DNA from: an uncultured Alphaproteobacteria bacterium
GTDB lineage: Bacteria; Pseudomonadota; Alphaproteobacteria; Rickettsiales; UBA1997
Length of the DNA stretch: 19,230 bases
NCBI GenBank assembly: GCA_903959715.1
Contig: CAJBXX010000175.1
Location: forward strand, 1-19,230
Reading direction: 5' to 3'
The notes below the pieces were generated by a model. That model saw only the letters and a program-made list of their open reading frames with translations, was not told the origin of the DNA and did not search any database. Below are positions 8,088 to 15,632 of the stretch, in pieces. How positions within the stretch are numbered: position 1 is the first letter of the stretch; every line of letters begins with the position of its first letter. Both the position numbers and the translations under genes were made by a program.

Positions 8088-9053
8088 ATGACAAAAAAAA
8101 TTGTTGTTAAAAAAAAATTAACTAAAAATTTATCAAAAAAATCTTTGTTCGATTTATATGATTTTATGCCTCAGAAATCAGGTTTCTTAGGCGTTGAAGA
8201 AAAATATTTAAAATCGAATGACGATGCCAAAGTCATAGTTATTCCTTTTGGCTTAGAAAAATCGGTAAGTTATGGCGGTGGCACTAAAAATGGTCCGCAA
8301 GCCATCATCAAAGCCTCTCATCAAGCCGAACTTTTTGATGAAGAATTTTGGTGCGAACCTTTTCTTCAATACGGAGTCGCAACCATGAAGGCACCAAAAA
8401 TAAATTACAATTCGGTGCCAAAATCTCTTGATCAACTTGAAAAAATCACGGCTGATGTGCTTGAGGCAAAAAAATTCCCATTAATTTTAGGTGGTGAACA
8501 CTCAATAACGGCGGGCTCAATTCGTCCTTTCGTTCAAAAATATCAAGATTTAGCAATTTTACATTTTGATGCTCACGCCGATTTACGCGACGGTTATGAT
8601 GGCGAACATTATTCTCACGCTTCGGCACTGCGTCGCGTTATGGATCATCCAATTTCAACTTTAATTTCTTGTGGAATTCGCAATATTTCGGCTTCGGAAA
8701 TTCCTTATCTGGAAAGCAATTCGCATCGCATTAAAATGCACTTCGCCAAAGATAAACATTCTTGGGATTATAAAAAAATCGTTGAGCCCTTGAAAGGTCG
8801 CAATGTTTTTTTAACTTTTGATATTGATGGCTTTGACTCAGGAATCATGCAGGCTACGGGCACTCCCGAACCAGGTGGATTATTATGGTATGATGCCATA
8901 AATATTATTAAAGAAGCTTCCAAAATTTGTAATTTTGTTGGTGCCGATGTTGTCGAATTAGCTCCGGTGAAAACTTTACATTCTTGCGATTTTTTGACCG
9001 CCAAATTATGTTATAAAATTTTATCATTCGCTTTAGCAAAACCAAAAAAATGA
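8088..9053 (+). CDS. Agmatinase/arginase-family ureohydrolase (SpeB-like)
   Basis: This is a member of the binuclear-manganese ureohydrolase family, which removes urea from guanidino compounds such as agmatine or arginine. Metal-ligand motifs are complete: GGEHS (H138), HFDAHADLRD (D161, H163, D165) and FDIDGFDS (D245, D247). SHAS and TGTPEPGG complete the active-site pattern. The DAHADLRD and GGEHS forms resemble the agmatinase branch rather than classical arginase, but the substrate cannot be fixed from sequence. The first 18 residues are a Lys-rich extension (MTKKIVVKKKLTKNLSKK) not needed for the fold. The 321-residue product overlaps the next gene by 4 nt (ATGA), so the two are almost certainly translationally coupled. 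A tRNA-like remnant lies just upstream. Confidence 0.9.
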   Translation: MTKKIVVKKKLTKNLSKKSLFDLYDFMPQKSGFLGVEEKYLKSNDDAKVIVIPFGLEKSVSYGGGTKNGPQAIIKASHQAELFDEEFWCEPFLQYGVATMKAPKINYNSVPKSLDQLEKITADVLEAKKFPLILGGEHSITAGSIRPFVQKYQDLAILHFDAHADLRDGYDGEHYSHASALRRVMDHPISTLISCGIRNISASEIPYLESNSHRIKMHFAKDKHSWDYKKIVEPLKGRNVFLTFDIDGFDSGIMQATGTPEPGGLLWYDAINIIKEASKICNFVGADVVELAPVKTLHSCDFLTAKLCYKILSFALAKPKK

Positions 9054-10069
9054 AAGAAAAAAACAATAAATCAAGCATTATTAACGAGATAGAAATTCAG
9101 CGAGGTTCAAGGGTTCGCATCAATATTGACATGGGTCGAATGCATGATTTTACTGATTTAAAAATGCCGATTGAAGTCGTGAGCGGAGTTAAAGAAGGTC
9201 CAACACTTTTCGTATGCTCAACCATTCATGGCGACGAGATCAATGGCATTGAAATTGTGCGTCGGTTACTTGATTATGTTGAGATTGATAGAATATGTGG
9301 AACTCTCATCGCCATTCCCATTGTTAATATTTTTGGCTTCAATGACCATTCACGATATTTGCCTGATCGACGCGATTTAAATCGTTGTTTTCCCGGCATT
9401 AAAAACGGTTCTTTAGCATCGCAACTCGCATACAAATTCATGCAAGAAATTGTATTAAAATCCGATTACGGAATCGATATTCATAGCGGTTCTTTTCATC
9501 GCTCAAATTTTCCACAAGTTAGAGCCAACATTGATGATGAAAATAATTTTGAATTAGCAAAAGTTTTTAACGCACCCGCAATTATTAATTCTAATTTACG
9601 CGACGGATCGCTTAGAAGCGCAGGCACTCAAGCCAATATTCCAATAATTTTATATGAAGCTGGCGAGATTTTGCGTTTCGATGAAAATGCCATTGAGATT
9701 GGATTAAGTGGCATTTTAAATGTCATGGAAAAAATCGGCATGATTGAAAAGGCTCCAAAAAATGATGCCAAAAAAATATTTGTAGCTCTTTCAAGCTCTT
9801 GGCTTCGCGCCTCGCAAAGCGGAGTTTTTACTTCTTGTATAAAACTTGGTGATATGGTGCAAAAAGGACAAATTATCGGATCAATTTCTAATCCTTTTGG
9901 TGATAATAAAATTGAAATTCGCACAAATGAAGATGGTATGGTGATTGGTTTAACCATGATGCCTCTAGTCAATAAAGGCGATGCTTTATTTCATATCGCT
10001 TCGCAAAAAAATCAAATTTACGATGAGAAATTTTTGTTCAATGATAACAATAATTTAATTTTGGATTAA
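9050..10069 (+). CDS. M14-type deacylase, succinylglutamate desuccinylase/aspartoacylase family
   Basis: This zinc-dependent amidohydrolase belongs to the AstE/aspartoacylase group, which removes acyl groups from N-acyl amino acids or related amides. Zinc ligands fit HGDE (H60, E63) and DIHSG (H145). The substrate-binding block RRDLNRCFPG (107-116) is present, and the catalytic Glu fits YEAGE (E203). The C-terminal segment from about residue 255 (GVFTSCIKLGDMVQKGQIIG) looks like the beta-barrel, biotinyl-lipoyl-like domain common in this family. Its start codon overlaps the stop of the ureohydrolase gene. The pairing suggests a two-step degradation of an acylated guanidino or amine compound. 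That is inference, since the exact substrate is unknown. Confidence 0.88.
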   Translation: MKEKNNKSSIINEIEIQRGSRVRINIDMGRMHDFTDLKMPIEVVSGVKEGPTLFVCSTIHGDEINGIEIVRRLLDYVEIDRICGTLIAIPIVNIFGFNDHSRYLPDRRDLNRCFPGIKNGSLASQLAYKFMQEIVLKSDYGIDIHSGSFHRSNFPQVRANIDDENNFELAKVFNAPAIINSNLRDGSLRSAGTQANIPIILYEAGEILRFDENAIEIGLSGILNVMEKIGMIEKAPKNDAKKIFVALSSSWLRASQSGVFTSCIKLGDMVQKGQIIGSISNPFGDNKIEIRTNEDGMVIGLTMMPLVNKGDALFHIASQKNQIYDEKFLFNDNNNLILD

Positions 10070-10090
10070 TAATTTTAATCACAAATTTTA

Positions 10091-11578
10091 TTAACTTTCC
10101 GTAGTGTAATTTGGCGATTCCGAAGTTATTGTAATTGAATGCGGATGCGATTCTTTCAAGCCAGAATTAGTAATTCTAACAAATTGACAATTTTTACGCA
10201 TATCGTCAATATTAGCATTGCCCGTATAGCCCATTGCTGATTTCAATCCGCCAACCAATTGATGAATAACATCAACCACCGACCCTTTGTAAGGAACTCT
10301 TCCCTCAACACCTTCGGGCACTAATTTCATTTTATCAGCAACATCTTGTTGAAAATATCGATCGGCCGAACCGCGAGCCATAGCCCCAAGAGAGCCCATC
10401 CCGCGATAAACTTTGTAAGAACGCCCTTTAAATAAAACAATTTCTCCGGGAGTTTCTTCGGTTCCCGCTAATAAACCACCAAGCATTACCGCACTTGCTC
10501 CTCCGGCAATTGCTTTGGCTAAATCTCCAGAAAATCTAATGCCACCATCAGAAATAACCGGAAGCTTAACTTTATCGCAAAATTCCATAACATCGAGAAG
10601 TGCTGAAAATTGCGGAACGCCGACACCAGCGATTACTCGCGTTGTGCATATTGAACCCGGACCAATACCAACTTTAACACCATCAACGCCAACATCAAAA
10701 AGTGCTTTGGCGGCTTCTTTAGTGGCAATATTACCCGCAATAATTTCTTGTTTCGGATAAAGTCTTTTTAATTCTCTAACCGTTTCTATCACGCCCTTGG
10801 AGTGACCATGCGCGGTATCAACCACTAAAATATCGACATGTTCTTCGATTAAACTTTCTGCTCTTTTAATGCCATCTTTACCAACCGCGGTAGCCCCCGC
10901 GACCAGTAAGCGACCCTCTTTATCTTTAGAAGCAAATGGAAATTGTTTGGTTTTTTCTAAATCTTTACCCGTCATCAAACCTATGCAATTATTGTCGCCA
11001 TCAACAATAATAATTCTCTCAATTTTATTTTTATGCAAAAGATTTTTGGCTTCGAGTTTACTAACGCCAAGTTTCGCGGTTATAAGATTTTCTTTGGTCA
11101 TCAAATCTTTGACGAGTTGTTTTTTATCTTGAGCAAAACGAACATCGCGGTTTGTTAAAATTCCAACAAGTTTTTTTGAACCACTTTTAACGACAGGTAT
11201 TCCCGAAATTCCATATTGCTTCATAAGATGAAGAGCATCACCGAGAGTTTCTTCAGGAGTTATGATAACGGGATTCACAACCATTCCCGATTCAAATTTT
11301 TTAACTCTTCTAATTTCTTCGGCCTGATCCTTTATCGATAAATTTTTGTGAATACAACCAATGCCACCGCTTTGAGCCATTGCGATTGCCAAACGACTTT
11401 CGGTAACGGTATCCATCGCCGCCGAAATTATTGGAATTTCAATTGAAATATTTTTGGTAATTTTGGTTCGAGTGCTGGTTTCACTGGGCAAAACCTCGGA
11501 ATATAGAGGCTTGAGCAGAACATCATCAAAAGTTAAGGCCGGTGAAAAAGTTTCGATAATTTTGCGATTATTTGGCAT
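10091..11578 (-). CDS. guaB: Inosine-5'-monophosphate dehydrogenase
   Basis: GuaB oxidises IMP to XMP with NAD+, the first committed step of guanine nucleotide synthesis. The 495-residue protein has the TIM-barrel start ALTFDDVLLKP (14-24) and two CBS domains at about 97-155 and 158-212 inserted in the barrel. The catalytic loop GPGSICTTR has its nucleophile at C311, and the flap motif RGMGSLGAM is followed by RYFQ. Length and domain order are normal. It converges with the M14 deacylase gene 21 nt away, with no obvious terminator between them, and is divergent from fur with a 148-bp shared upstream region. guaA is not in the window. Confidence 0.98.
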   Translation of the reverse strand: MPNNRKIIETFSPALTFDDVLLKPLYSEVLPSETSTRTKITKNISIEIPIISAAMDTVTESRLAIAMAQSGGIGCIHKNLSIKDQAEEIRRVKKFESGMVVNPVIITPEETLGDALHLMKQYGISGIPVVKSGSKKLVGILTNRDVRFAQDKKQLVKDLMTKENLITAKLGVSKLEAKNLLHKNKIERIIIVDGDNNCIGLMTGKDLEKTKQFPFASKDKEGRLLVAGATAVGKDGIKRAESLIEEHVDILVVDTAHGHSKGVIETVRELKRLYPKQEIIAGNIATKEAAKALFDVGVDGVKVGIGPGSICTTRVIAGVGVPQFSALLDVMEFCDKVKLPVISDGGIRFSGDLAKAIAGGASAVMLGGLLAGTEETPGEIVLFKGRSYKVYRGMGSLGAMARGSADRYFQQDVADKMKLVPEGVEGRVPYKGSVVDVIHQLVGGLKSAMGYTGNANIDDMRKNCQFVRITNSGLKESHPHSITITSESPNYTTES

Positions 11579-11648
11579 AACTTTGCTACTTAAATTTAAT
11601 TTTAATTCTTGTTTAATAAATCAAAAAACCTAAAAATTAGTAAATGTT

Positions 11649-11677
11649 TTGAAATAAAAATTGTAGCAATAAATTAT
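11649..11677 (+). promoter_or_regulatory. Possible promoter of fur-thrB-pgeF in the guaB-fur divergent region
   Basis: TTGAAA at 11649-11654 and AATTAT at 11672-11677 are separated by 17 bp, a weak sigma-70-like pair about 50 bp upstream of the fur start. The 148-bp divergent region must hold promoters for both guaB and the fur operon. No convincing Fur box or other operator was seen in it. Confidence 0.25.
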
Positions 11678-11726
11678 CGATTAAAAAAAATTAAAACTCA
11701 ATCTGAATTTAACAATAAAAGAAATT

Positions 11727-12149
11727 ATGGCATCTCACATTGAAAAACTTTGTTTAGAAAAAAATATAAAACTAACCGAAAATAGAAAAATTATTGCCAA
11801 AGTTATATCCAAAAGCACCGACCACCCTGATGTTGAAGAAGTTTATCATCGTGCCTCAAAAATTAATAATAAAATTGGAATTGCCACGGTTTATCGCACC
11901 GTAAAAATGCTTGAGGAATCTGGAATTATAGCCAAGCACGACTTCTTAAACAAGGGGCGCGCCCGTTATGAATTTCTTGAAAATGACGATCATCACGACC
12001 ATTTGGTTGATATTACCAACGATGAAGTGATAGAATTTTATAATGAAGAAATTGAAAAATTAAAAGAAAAAATCGCTTATGATCACGGCTATGAATTAAT
12101 CGGACATAAGCTTGAATTATATTGCCGACCAATCGTCAAGAACAACTAA
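11727..12149 (+). CDS. fur: Fur-family transcriptional regulator
   Basis: Fur proteins are metal- or haem-responsive DNA-binding repressors, most often of iron uptake. The 140-residue protein has the usual winged-helix N-terminal half, with IATVYRTVKMLEESGII (52-68) as the recognition region. The dimerisation half carries HHDH at 89-92 (HHDHLVDITNDEVIEF) and ends GHKLELYCRP. It lacks the two CxxC structural zinc motifs of E. coli Fur, as is usual in alphaproteobacterial Fur. Assignment as Fur rather than Irr, Mur or Zur rests on general similarity. It is the first gene of a tight operon, with thrB starting 5 nt after its stop. Confidence 0.88.
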   Translation: MASHIEKLCLEKNIKLTENRKIIAKVISKSTDHPDVEEVYHRASKINNKIGIATVYRTVKMLEESGIIAKHDFLNKGRARYEFLENDDHHDHLVDITNDEVIEFYNEEIEKLKEKIAYDHGYELIGHKLELYCRPIVKNN

Positions 12150-12154
12150 ATTTT

Positions 12155-13126
12155 ATGGCAGTTTATACAAAAATAAATTTCGATGAACTCGCTCAACATC
12201 TTGCTAATTACGAAATTGGCGAGCTTGTTGAATTTCAAGAAATAATTGATGGCATTGATAATTCTAATTTTATTGTCAAAACCACAAAAAATACTTTTAT
12301 TTTTACAATTTTTGAATCGCGAATTGATAAAAATAATTTACCTTTTTATATCAATTTTAAAGAGCATTTGGCGTTAAAAAATATTTCTTGCCCAACACCG
12401 ATTAAGGCAAAAAATTTACAAACAATTCTCGATTTCAAAAATAAAAAAACCGCTTTGGTAAGCTTTTTGAAGGGCTCTACATTAAAACCTCAAAATGATG
12501 GATATTATTACAACATAACGAGCAATCATTGCTTTCAAATCGGCGGAATGTTGGCAAAAATGCATTTGGCTTCAAAAGATTTCAAACTAAGTCGCGATAA
12601 TGATTTGGCAATCAAAGATTTTGAAAATTTATTTGATAAATTTAAACATTTGGTCGACGGTTATGATTCAAATTTAAATAAATTAATTTCAAGCACATTA
12701 AAATCTTTAAAATCTAATTGGAAGCTTAATTTAGAATCTTTGCCATGTCATTTAGATTTATTTCCGGATAATGTTTTTTTTGATGAAAAAAATCAAATTA
12801 GTGGCGTAATTGATTTTTATTTTTCGGCAAATGATTTATTAATTTATGATTTTGCCATAGTTGTTAACGCTTGGTGCTTCGACAAAACCACTTTTAATTT
12901 TGACAAATTTGAAGCTTTATTAAACTCTTACCAAAAAATTAGACCATTTAATTCAACAGAATTAAATTTTTTAGAAACGGCATTGATTGGCGCCTCGATG
13001 CGATTCCTCTTGACTAGGCTTCACGACATGTTTTTTACACCACAAAATTCTCTTGTAAAAATAAAAAATCCTATTGAATACAGAGAAAAGCTTTTATTTT
13101 TTATCAACAACAAAATATTAAAATAA
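12155..13126 (+). CDS. thrB: Homoserine kinase (APH/ChoK-like kinase fold)
   Basis: This enzyme phosphorylates L-homoserine in threonine biosynthesis and belongs to the protein-kinase-like ThrB type found in alphaproteobacteria, not the GHMP type. From the ATG at 12155 it is 323 residues and begins MAVYTKINFDELAQHLANY, the usual ThrB start. A TTG at 12122 inside fur would add 11 unlikely residues. The catalytic loop HLDLFPDNVFF places D201 and N206, and the metal-binding Asp lies in GVIDFYF (D220). It follows fur by 5 nt and its stop overlaps the pgeF start by one base (TAATG). No other threonine gene is in the window. Confidence 0.92.
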   Translation: MAVYTKINFDELAQHLANYEIGELVEFQEIIDGIDNSNFIVKTTKNTFIFTIFESRIDKNNLPFYINFKEHLALKNISCPTPIKAKNLQTILDFKNKKTALVSFLKGSTLKPQNDGYYYNITSNHCFQIGGMLAKMHLASKDFKLSRDNDLAIKDFENLFDKFKHLVDGYDSNLNKLISSTLKSLKSNWKLNLESLPCHLDLFPDNVFFDEKNQISGVIDFYFSANDLLIYDFAIVVNAWCFDKTTFNFDKFEALLNSYQKIRPFNSTELNFLETALIGASMRFLLTRLHDMFFTPQNSLVKIKNPIEYREKLLFFINNKILK

Positions 13127-13815
13127 TGATTAATTATAATTTTTTTGGCAAAGATTGCACGATTGATTCAGAATACAAAGATCGCACTGATTTAAATCAA
13201 AAATTAAATGATTTAAATTTTAAATTCGGTGAAGTTTTGCTATTAAATCAAGTTCATGGAAAGGATGCTGTTGTTGTCGATGACATTAAAAAAATTCACG
13301 GCATTCAAAATTTACCAAAAGCCGATGGAATTGTTACTAATTTGAAAAATGTGGCGATTGGAATTATCACCGCCGATTGTGCTCCAATAATTTTTTATGA
13401 CGAAGAAAATCAAATTATTGGCGCTTGCCACGCCGGCTGGAAAGGCGCAAAATTAGGCATTATTCAAGAAACTGTAAAAAAAATGCAAGCACTTGGAGCT
13501 ACAGATATTCGAGCAATAATTGGGCCAATGATTCAGCAATATTCTTATCAAGTTTCAATCGATTTTTATAATGAATTTTTGTTAGAAAATCGTGATAATT
13601 TAAGATTTTTTAAAGAAACCGCCGATCCAATTCGTTGGAATTTTAACTTGCCAAATTATGTTGAAAGCAAGTTATCTCTAAGTGGTGTTAATGATATCGA
13701 AAATCTTATGATTGATACTTACACCAATATTCAAAAATATTACAGCTATCGTCGGTTCTGTCACAATAACGCAGAGGAAAAAGGAAGAAATATTGCGGTT
13801 GTTTGTATAAATTAA
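13126..13815 (+). CDS. pgeF: Laccase-domain protein, YfiH/PgeF/LACC1 family
   Basis: Members of this family have been reported as purine nucleoside phosphorylase/adenosine deaminase-type enzymes, and the E. coli member as a peptidoglycan editing factor that removes wrongly incorporated L-Ser-containing precursors. The metal triad is recognisable in NQVHG (H44), ITADCAPI (C85) and CHAGWKG (H102). The C-terminal SYRRFCHNNAEEKGRN is also typical. The 229-residue product has a somewhat shortened N-terminus. Its ATG overlaps the thrB stop, so it is the third gene of the fur-thrB-pgeF operon. Its stop codon overlaps that of the convergent parA. Confidence 0.92.
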   Translation: MINYNFFGKDCTIDSEYKDRTDLNQKLNDLNFKFGEVLLLNQVHGKDAVVVDDIKKIHGIQNLPKADGIVTNLKNVAIGIITADCAPIIFYDEENQIIGACHAGWKGAKLGIIQETVKKMQALGATDIRAIIGPMIQQYSYQVSIDFYNEFLLENRDNLRFFKETADPIRWNFNLPNYVESKLSLSGVNDIENLMIDTYTNIQKYYSYRRFCHNNAEEKGRNIAVVCIN

Positions 13816-14603
13816 AGTTGTTCTTTTTTAATAATTTCCTTGGCAAGCTTTAAATACGCAACAGAACCCGTGCATTTTGAATCATATATAACCCCTGGTA
13901 AGCCGTAAGAAGGGGCCTCCGAAAGTCTTACATTTCTTGGAATATGACTCTCATAAACCTTGTCGCCAAGAAAATTCCGCACATCTTCTTCGACTTGTTC
14001 AGTGAGTTTGTTACGCTTATCATGCATTGTTAAAATTATTCCGCTAATCGCTAAATTTTGATTCAAATTATCCTTGATCAAACCCACCGTGTTTAATAAA
14101 TGACTCAAACCCTCGAGAGAAAAAAATTCGCATTGCATTGGAATCAATATTGAATCAGAAGCACAAAGGGCGTTCAAGGTCAATAATCCAAGCGATGGCG
14201 GGCAATCAATTATAATTACCTCAAACTCTGCAAGAATTTCTTTTAAGGAATTTTTTAACAAAAATTCTCTATTTTCGACATTTACCAACTCAACTTCCGA
14301 AGCCGATAAATCAACGGTCGAGGTAATAATTTTTAAATTCGGAATTTTTGTTTTTAAAATGGCTTCTTGTGGTTTTATTTGTCCAATAATAACTTCATAA
14401 ATTGTATTATGACGATCTTCATTATCAATCCCGAGGCCGGTGCTTGCATTGCCCTGCGGATCGAGATCGATTAACAATATTTTTTTTCCAATTGCTGCCA
14501 TTGCGGTGGCAATATTTATCGCCGTTGTTGTTTTACCGACCCCACCTTTTTGATTTACAATTGAAAATATTTTTGCTTGCTTAATCTTTTCTTGATGGTT
14601 CAT
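13812..14603 (-). CDS. parA: Chromosome-partitioning ATPase ParA (Soj)
   Basis: ParA is a nucleoid-bound, ATP-dependent dimer that moves ParB-parS complexes to segregate the chromosome. The 263-residue protein has the deviant Walker A motif KGGVGKTT at 19-26 and Walker A' LLIDLDPQGNAST at about 43-54. Walker B is VIIDCPPSLGLLT, and the C-terminal RNVRLSEAPSYG signature is typical of chromosomal ParA/Soj. Length is normal. A parS-like site and a TTGACA hexamer lie just upstream. In most bacteria parB follows directly, but here parA meets the convergent pgeF gene with overlapping stops and no parB is present in the window. Confidence 0.96.
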   Translation of the reverse strand: MNHQEKIKQAKIFSIVNQKGGVGKTTTAINIATAMAAIGKKILLIDLDPQGNASTGLGIDNEDRHNTIYEVIIGQIKPQEAILKTKIPNLKIITSTVDLSASEVELVNVENREFLLKNSLKEILAEFEVIIIDCPPSLGLLTLNALCASDSILIPMQCEFFSLEGLSHLLNTVGLIKDNLNQNLAISGIILTMHDKRNKLTEQVEEDVRNFLGDKVYESHIPRNVRLSEAPSYGLPGVIYDSKCTGSVAYLKLAKEIIKKEQL

Positions 14604-14662
14604 ATAATTTTATAAATTCGGGTTTTGTTCTTTGTTTTTTAAAGTAAATTTATTAAATAATT

Positions 14663-14668
14663 TGTCAA
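14663..14668 (-). promoter_or_regulatory. Consensus -35 element upstream of parA
   Basis: The minus strand reads TTGACA at 14668-14663, an exact match to the sigma-70 -35 consensus, about 60 bp before the parA start. A -10 is less clear; TACTTT lies 16 bp downstream. The hexamer is only 2 bp downstream of the parS-like site, so ParB bound there could affect parA transcription. Confidence 0.35.
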
Positions 14669-14670
14669 AT

Positions 14671-14686
14671 CGTTTCACATGAAACA
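14671..14686. promoter_or_regulatory. parS-like ParB-binding site
   Basis: The 16-bp sequence CGTTTCACATGAAACA matches the near-universal chromosomal parS consensus TGTTTCACGTGAAACA at 14 of 16 positions and keeps the GTTTCAC/TGAAAC half-sites. It lies between the HisZ-like gene and parA, immediately upstream of the parA -35 hexamer. Chromosomal parS sites usually lie close to par genes and the replication origin. The match is too specific to be likely by chance in such an AT-rich intergenic sequence. Confidence 0.8.
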
Positions 14687-14696
14687 AACAAAAATT

Positions 14697-15632
14697 CTAA
14701 ATTTTTCTTAAAAAATTTATATATATTGTCGAACCAACGGCTCCAATTTTTTTATCATCACAATCTATTGAGTAACAACCGCCTTTGGCAATTGGATAAC
14801 GAAAATTACCCGCAAATATATCGAATGCTATTTTATTATGATAACTAAATTTATTATCGCCAAATAAATCAAAATTAAATTTAATTTTTTGAAAATGCGA
14901 TTGTAAAAAAATCATCAAATCCTTAGCGTCATCAAGGCTTTTAGCGATATTTAAAGCGGGCAAAATACTTCTGATTTTCTCGTTTAAATTATTAAAATCA
15001 TCATTTTTTAAAACTATTTCGGAAATCAATTCTTGGTAATTTTTAGCCAAAATTTTTATATCTGAAATTCTTTTATTAATAATTGCATCTTTTAATTTAT
15101 CTTTATTTTCTAATTCAAGATTCGTTAAAAATATTTCTAAAAAATCCGGCAATGAAATTGAAATATTTAAATCGCCAATATTAATTTTATCCAAAGCAAT
15201 TAAAGTATTTTTTATAACTTCAAAACAAGAATTAATGTCGTCGGAGCCAATAATTTCGCATCCAACTTGAGTTTGTTGACGCTCACGATATATTTCATCA
15301 CTATTTCGACACACAACATCGCCATAATAACATAATTTTAACGGCATTTTTAGCTCTTTTTCATGCGAAGAAATATATTTGGAAATTTGCACCGTTATAT
15401 CATCTCTAAAAATAAGATTTTTGCCAGAAATATTATCAACAACCTTGAAATTATTATGCAAATTTCTGTCGCTATAATTTTCTTCAAACTCGATTAAAGA
15501 AGTTTTTATCAATTGATAATCGTTTTCTATAAAACTTTCGAGCGTTATTTTGGTGAACTCATAATTTTTTTTAGCTTCATTGGCGGTTAAATCATAAAAA
15601 CCCAACGGCAATAATCGTTTTTTACTCTTCAT
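14697..15632 (-). CDS. hisZ: HisZ-like ATP phosphoribosyltransferase regulatory subunit (HisRS catalytic-core paralogue)
   Basis: HisZ is a catalytically inactive paralogue of histidyl-tRNA synthetase that activates the short form of HisG, the first enzyme of histidine synthesis. The 311-residue protein starts with a HisRS-like LLPLGFYDL motif. It has the class II motif region FRDDITVQI (75-83) followed by YYGDVVCR and the motif-2 stretch YRERQQTQVGCEIIG. It lacks a C-terminal anticodon-binding domain, which separates it from true HisRS. The C-terminal end GNFRYPIAKGGCYSID resembles the family's glycine-rich segment. It overlaps the upstream UDG gene by 11 nt. hisG is not adjacent, so its partner must be elsewhere or its role may differ. 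Confidence 0.75.
   Translation of the reverse strand: MKSKKRLLPLGFYDLTANEAKKNYEFTKITLESFIENDYQLIKTSLIEFEENYSDRNLHNNFKVVDNISGKNLIFRDDITVQISKYISSHEKELKMPLKLCYYGDVVCRNSDEIYRERQQTQVGCEIIGSDDINSCFEVIKNTLIALDKINIGDLNISISLPDFLEIFLTNLELENKDKLKDAIINKRISDIKILAKNYQELISEIVLKNDDFNNLNEKIRSILPALNIAKSLDDAKDLMIFLQSHFQKIKFNFDLFGDNKFSYHNKIAFDIFAGNFRYPIAKGGCYSIDCDDKKIGAVGSTIYINFLRKI

Noticed and set aside
9628..9972. A 114-codon open frame opposite the M14 deacylase
   Set aside because: It is a shadow of a well-supported gene with zinc-ligand motifs. The antisense product has no family features.
12122..12154. TTG start extending ThrB into fur
   Set aside because: The extra 11 residues are not ThrB-like. The ATG at 12155 gives the normal MAVYT start and a 5-nt spacing from fur.
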